Source: JBBDRV01 sp040905285
GTDB taxonomy: Bacteria > Bacteroidota > Rhodothermia > Balneolales > Balneolaceae
Direction of reading: 5' to 3'
DNA length: 7,544 bases
NCBI GenBank assembly: GCA_040905285.1
Contig: JBBDRV010000099.1
Span: 1 to 7,544, forward strand
Below, piece by piece: positions 5,424-7,544 of the stretch. The notes under the pieces were generated by a model that searched no databases, was not told where the DNA came from, and worked only from the letters and a program-made list of their open reading frames with translations. A program made the translations under genes and the position numbers. Position 1 is the first letter of the stretch, and each line of letters opens with the position of its first letter.

Positions 5424-6667
5424 CAGAAAGCTCCTGTGTTTAATGCCGGCAGATGCTGCCAGGACTGTTCGTCGGGGATGACCGGATCTTTTCCGCGCAT
5501 TAAAAAACTGAACCTGAAGGCCAGAGCCGTAAAAACCAGTTTAAACTGGACATTTTGATACAGCACTCCGCTGAGTCCCTGCAGCTGGCTGATCATGTCC
5601 GGAATACGGGCATCCCCCAGGGCTTCACAAAAGCTTTGTATGGGTTCAATCTGGTCGATATTGATGATCAGGTCGGTGTTTTGGGTCTCCCGGTAAATCA
5701 TCAGGTCCCTGAGCATGATCTCGAGGGCGTTGCAGAGTGCGATCTGGTTTTCGATATTAAGTTTTCCCTGCCAGTCCTGAATGAGGGTCATCAGTTCACC
5801 CGCATCCTGGACATAGGCCATGCGCAGAAACCGTATGACCTCACTGCGGGTTTCCTGCATCCGGCCGATATCGTAGTATCTGGCAAGGGCGTAATTTCCG
5901 CCTGTTGTCCGGGCAAGCCAGGTGGCATCTTTCCTGCTGAAGCCGTCATACGTGACCAGTCCCCCGATAATCTCCTCTTCTTCGAGGGGCCCGAGCCGGA
6001 TTTGCCTGCAGCGGGACAATATGGTCGGGAGGATCTGATCCGCCGCGCCGGTCGTAAGCAGAAAAATCACATCTTCAGGAGGTTCTTCAAGCAGTTTAAG
6101 GAAGGAATTGGCCGCTTCTTTCCGCATGGACTCGATTTCGGTTATAATGATTACCGTATACCGGCCTTCATTGGGCTTTAAATTGCATTTCGGCCGTATT
6201 TCTTTCTTGAAATAGTCGATCGGATAGAAGGCCTGCCTGTTTTTGGAAGAGGTGTCGTCGTCAAGAACCGGCCTCTGCCTGAAATCGACAACTTCATACG
6301 GATCCCCGTTGAGAAGAGACAGGCGGTTTTTCATTTCGGTGCTTCTTGCCTGGGGGCTGTCGGCGACGGCTTTGGGCAGCGGTATGAACAGGTGGATGTC
6401 CGGGTGGTTGAACCAGCTGGATTTTTTTGATCGTGTGCGATCCCCGAGGGCGGTAAGATTGCTGATGCCGTTCAGCATTTCGGCGAATGCCAGTGCGAAG
6501 GCGGTTTTCCCCACTCCCCGCGGCCCGGTGAACAGATAGGCATGAGAGGAGCGTCCGGATGATATTGCCCGCTCAAGCTGTTCCCGTACGTTTTGCTGGC
6601 CTATCAGCCGCCGATTGCCGAAGGGATTCATGTCAGGCTGCATGTCGGGTTTATCTATTCTTCCCAT
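5423..6667 (-). CDS. holB: DNA polymerase III delta' subunit
   Basis: Delta' is the stator of the clamp-loader complex, which opens and loads the beta sliding clamp at replication forks. This 414-residue protein shows the AAA+ layout: IGQQNVREQLERAI (22-35), SSHAYLFTGPRGVGKT (40-55) with the Walker A loop at 48-55, HPDIHLFIPLP (88-98), a Walker-B-like strand TVIIITEIE (171-179), KEAANSFLKLLEEPP (183-197), and ILPTILSRC (212-220) with the SRC sensor motif. The C-terminal third (from about 240) is helical, as in the family's lid and collar domains. The four zinc-binding cysteines that normally follow Walker A are absent; the first cysteine is C161. Walker A being intact is found in many delta' proteins. 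The ATG at 6667 overlaps the ccmB end by 13 nt; M9 (6643) or M13 (6631) are possible starts, since conserved sequence begins only near residue 15. The stop overlaps dapF by one base. Confidence 0.88.
   Translation of the reverse strand: MGRIDKPDMQPDMNPFGNRRLIGQQNVREQLERAISSGRSSHAYLFTGPRGVGKTAFALAFAEMLNGISNLTALGDRTRSKKSSWFNHPDIHLFIPLPKAVADSPQARSTEMKNRLSLLNGDPYEVVDFRQRPVLDDDTSSKNRQAFYPIDYFKKEIRPKCNLKPNEGRYTVIIITEIESMRKEAANSFLKLLEEPPEDVIFLLTTGAADQILPTILSRCRQIRLGPLEEEEIIGGLVTYDGFSRKDATWLARTTGGNYALARYYDIGRMQETRSEVIRFLRMAYVQDAGELMTLIQDWQGKLNIENQIALCNALEIMLRDLMIYRETQNTDLIINIDQIEPIQSFCEALGDARIPDMISQLQGLSGVLYQNVQFKLVFTALAFRFSFLMRGKDPVIPDEQSWQHLPALNTGAF
5431..5435 (-). promoter_or_regulatory. Ribosome binding site of dapF
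   Basis: AGGAG on the minus strand ends seven bases before the dapF ATG at 5423, inside the last codons of holB. It is the clearest Shine-Dalgarno in the window, where most starts have none, and it supports both the chosen dapF start and the TGATG coupling. Confidence 0.65.
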
Positions 6668-7317
6668 ATGAAATCGAACAGGAGTATTCCGGTCGTTATC
6701 GTCACTCCCGCATATCCGGTCAGGGCCATTAAATCATTGACTGCTGCAGGATCCGACCCTTCAACAAGAGCAACACGTGTGATCCTTGTCAAGATAAGCA
6801 ACAGCGGAACCAAAAGCGGAATTGAAAGAACGGAAAATACCGCTCCCCGCCGGTCGGCCCGGGAGATCATGGCAGAGGTCATTGTGGTAACAGCTGCAAG
6901 GCCTAGTGCTCCCAGGATGACAGCCATTGCCAGGTAACCGTAGTTTAGGATACCCATGCCCATCATAAACAGATACAGGGTAAATGTGAAGAGGTTCAGC
7001 GTAAGGAGAAAGAAAAAATTGTAAAGCAGCTTGCCTGTATATACATCCGAGGCCCGGGCATTCAGCCGGAGCAGGGGCCATGTCTTCTGCTCCGTTTCAA
7101 GGACAAATGAGCGGGCCATACCCGAAAGGGCCGCAAAAAGGATGATGATCCACACCAGTCCGCTCCTCGGGGACGGATCCATCTGTTCCGCTCTGAGAGT
7201 AAACAGGATCACCAGAAGGGATGCGCCTGTGAAGGCCAGCAGCGTATTTATGGCATATCTGGTCCTGAGTTCCAGCAGCAGGTCTTTCCTGAAGACGGCA
7301 AAAATAGCGTGGATCAT
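6655..7317 (-). CDS. ccmB: CcmB-like heme exporter permease, cytochrome c maturation
   Basis: CcmB is the membrane subunit of the CcmAB ABC transporter that powers release of heme-loaded CcmE during system I cytochrome c maturation. The protein is 220 residues, the same length as E. coli CcmB, and has six likely TM helices at about 22-42, 52-72, 97-118, 126-148, 159-178 and 194-215. Family features are the cytoplasmic N-terminal FRKDLLLELRTRY (9-21), the ARSFVLETEQKTWPLLRL segment (68-85), YTGKLLYN (93-100), the ISRADRRGAVFSVLSIPLLVP stretch (151-171, a loop then a helix) and PLL-IP-like packing in TM5. The expected partner ccmA is not upstream; the sequence right of it does not encode an ATPase. 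The ATG at 7317 has no visible Shine-Dalgarno. It is the first gene of the compact operon and overlaps holB by 13 nt. Confidence 0.83.
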   Translation of the reverse strand: MIHAIFAVFRKDLLLELRTRYAINTLLAFTGASLLVILFTLRAEQMDPSPRSGLVWIIILFAALSGMARSFVLETEQKTWPLLRLNARASDVYTGKLLYNFFFLLTLNLFTFTLYLFMMGMGILNYGYLAMAVILGALGLAAVTTMTSAMISRADRRGAVFSVLSIPLLVPLLLILTRITRVALVEGSDPAAVNDLMALTGYAGVTITTGILLFDFIWEE

Positions 7318-7397
7318 GGTTTAAAGAAGCATATGTTGAACGGTATGTGATAAAGAACGAGACAGGCAGGAAGATTCATCAGACGATTTTCACTCTG
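7318..7397 (-). promoter_or_regulatory. Leader region upstream of ccmB, no clear promoter seen
   Basis: These 80 bases separate the possible upstream tail from the ccmB ATG and are where a promoter for the seven-gene run would be expected. I find no convincing -33/-7 Bacteroidota pair, sigma-70 pair, hairpin or Shine-Dalgarno. The promoter may lie further upstream, outside the window, or be of unfamiliar type. Confidence 0.2.
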
Positions 7398-7544
7398 TCA
7401 GCGTTGTCGAAAAAGCCATTTGTCTGCCGCCTGAAGATATAGCTGTTTTTTCTTTGAATGATAGGACAGACACTCCCTATATTCAATCCTAATTAGTGTC
7501 TCTAAGAAAACGTCAATCTCTGCGTTCCACTTGCCCCAAAAATG
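7398..7544 (-). CDS. Possible C-terminal tail of an unrecognised protein
   Basis: From the right edge the minus strand is open for 48 codons and ends with TGA at 7400-7398. The translation has a protein-like mix (begins HFWGKWNAEIDVFLE, ends AADKWLFRQR), with three Trp and many charged residues in a pattern that could be two helices. I do not recognise a family. Codon third positions are less GC-rich than in the operon and AGG arginine codons appear twice, so the gene may be of different origin. An open stretch of 48 codons can also occur by chance. The other two minus-strand frames close within about 45 bases of the edge. It is not a CcmA end as far as I can tell. Confidence 0.4.
   Translation of the reverse strand, partial: HFWGKWNAEIDVFLETLIRIEYRECLSYHSKKKQLYLQAADKWLFRQR

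Noticed and set aside
5555..6181. Long plus-strand open frame opposite holB
   Set aside because: It is the shadow of the delta' gene, whose Walker A and SRC motifs fix the coding strand. No coherent domain in the plus-strand translation.

Overview
This window looks like ordinary chromosomal backbone from a member of the Bacteroidota, most likely the Balneolia/Rhodothermia side of the phylum. Three things point there: a lipoprotein that closely resembles the type IX secretion system (T9SS) plug protein, a system confined to this phylum; a short RsmI-like methylase of the kind common in Bacteroidota; and gene starts that mostly lack a Shine-Dalgarno sequence. Base composition is balanced in the genes and clearly AT-rich between 304 and 658. 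The proteins are rich in Asp and Glu, which would suit a salt-loving organism. The lineage is inferred; there is no rRNA or other definitive marker here.

All genes I can support lie on the minus strand, so transcription runs from high to low coordinates. At the right edge (7398-7544) is the possible C-terminal tail of an unrecognised, AT-leaning protein. After a short gap of about 80 bases comes a tightly packed run of seven genes: ccmB-like cytochrome c maturation permease (7317-6655), DNA polymerase III delta' subunit (6667-5423), dapF (5423-4446), T9SS plug-like lipoprotein (4468-3170), a degenerate class A beta-lactamase-like protein (3080-1875), a small two-helix membrane protein (1855-1364) and an RsmI-like SAM-dependent methylase (1360-659). 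Neighbouring genes overlap or nearly touch (13 nt, 1 nt and 23 nt overlaps, then gaps of 89, 19 and 3 nt), so they are probably one operon with translational coupling. A 355-base AT-rich intergenic region with hairpins and promoter-like sequences follows, and then the start of a secreted protein (303-1), probably an N-acetylmuramoyl-L-alanine amidase with an AMIN-like N-terminus.

The genes do not form one pathway. They mix replication (delta'), lysine and peptidoglycan precursor synthesis (DapF), envelope and secretion (plug, CcmB, amidase, beta-lactamase-like protein) and RNA modification (RsmI-like). The common thread, if any, is growth and cell-envelope housekeeping.

I see no phage, IS element, CRISPR array, tRNA or rRNA. 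The most notable oddity is a 30-bp minisatellite inside the presumably essential dapF gene, which adds a Gly/Asp/Thr-rich insert of roughly 55 residues to one loop of the enzyme. Second is the beta-lactamase-like protein that seems to have lost its catalytic lysine and its KTG motif. I found no convincing new multi-gene system.
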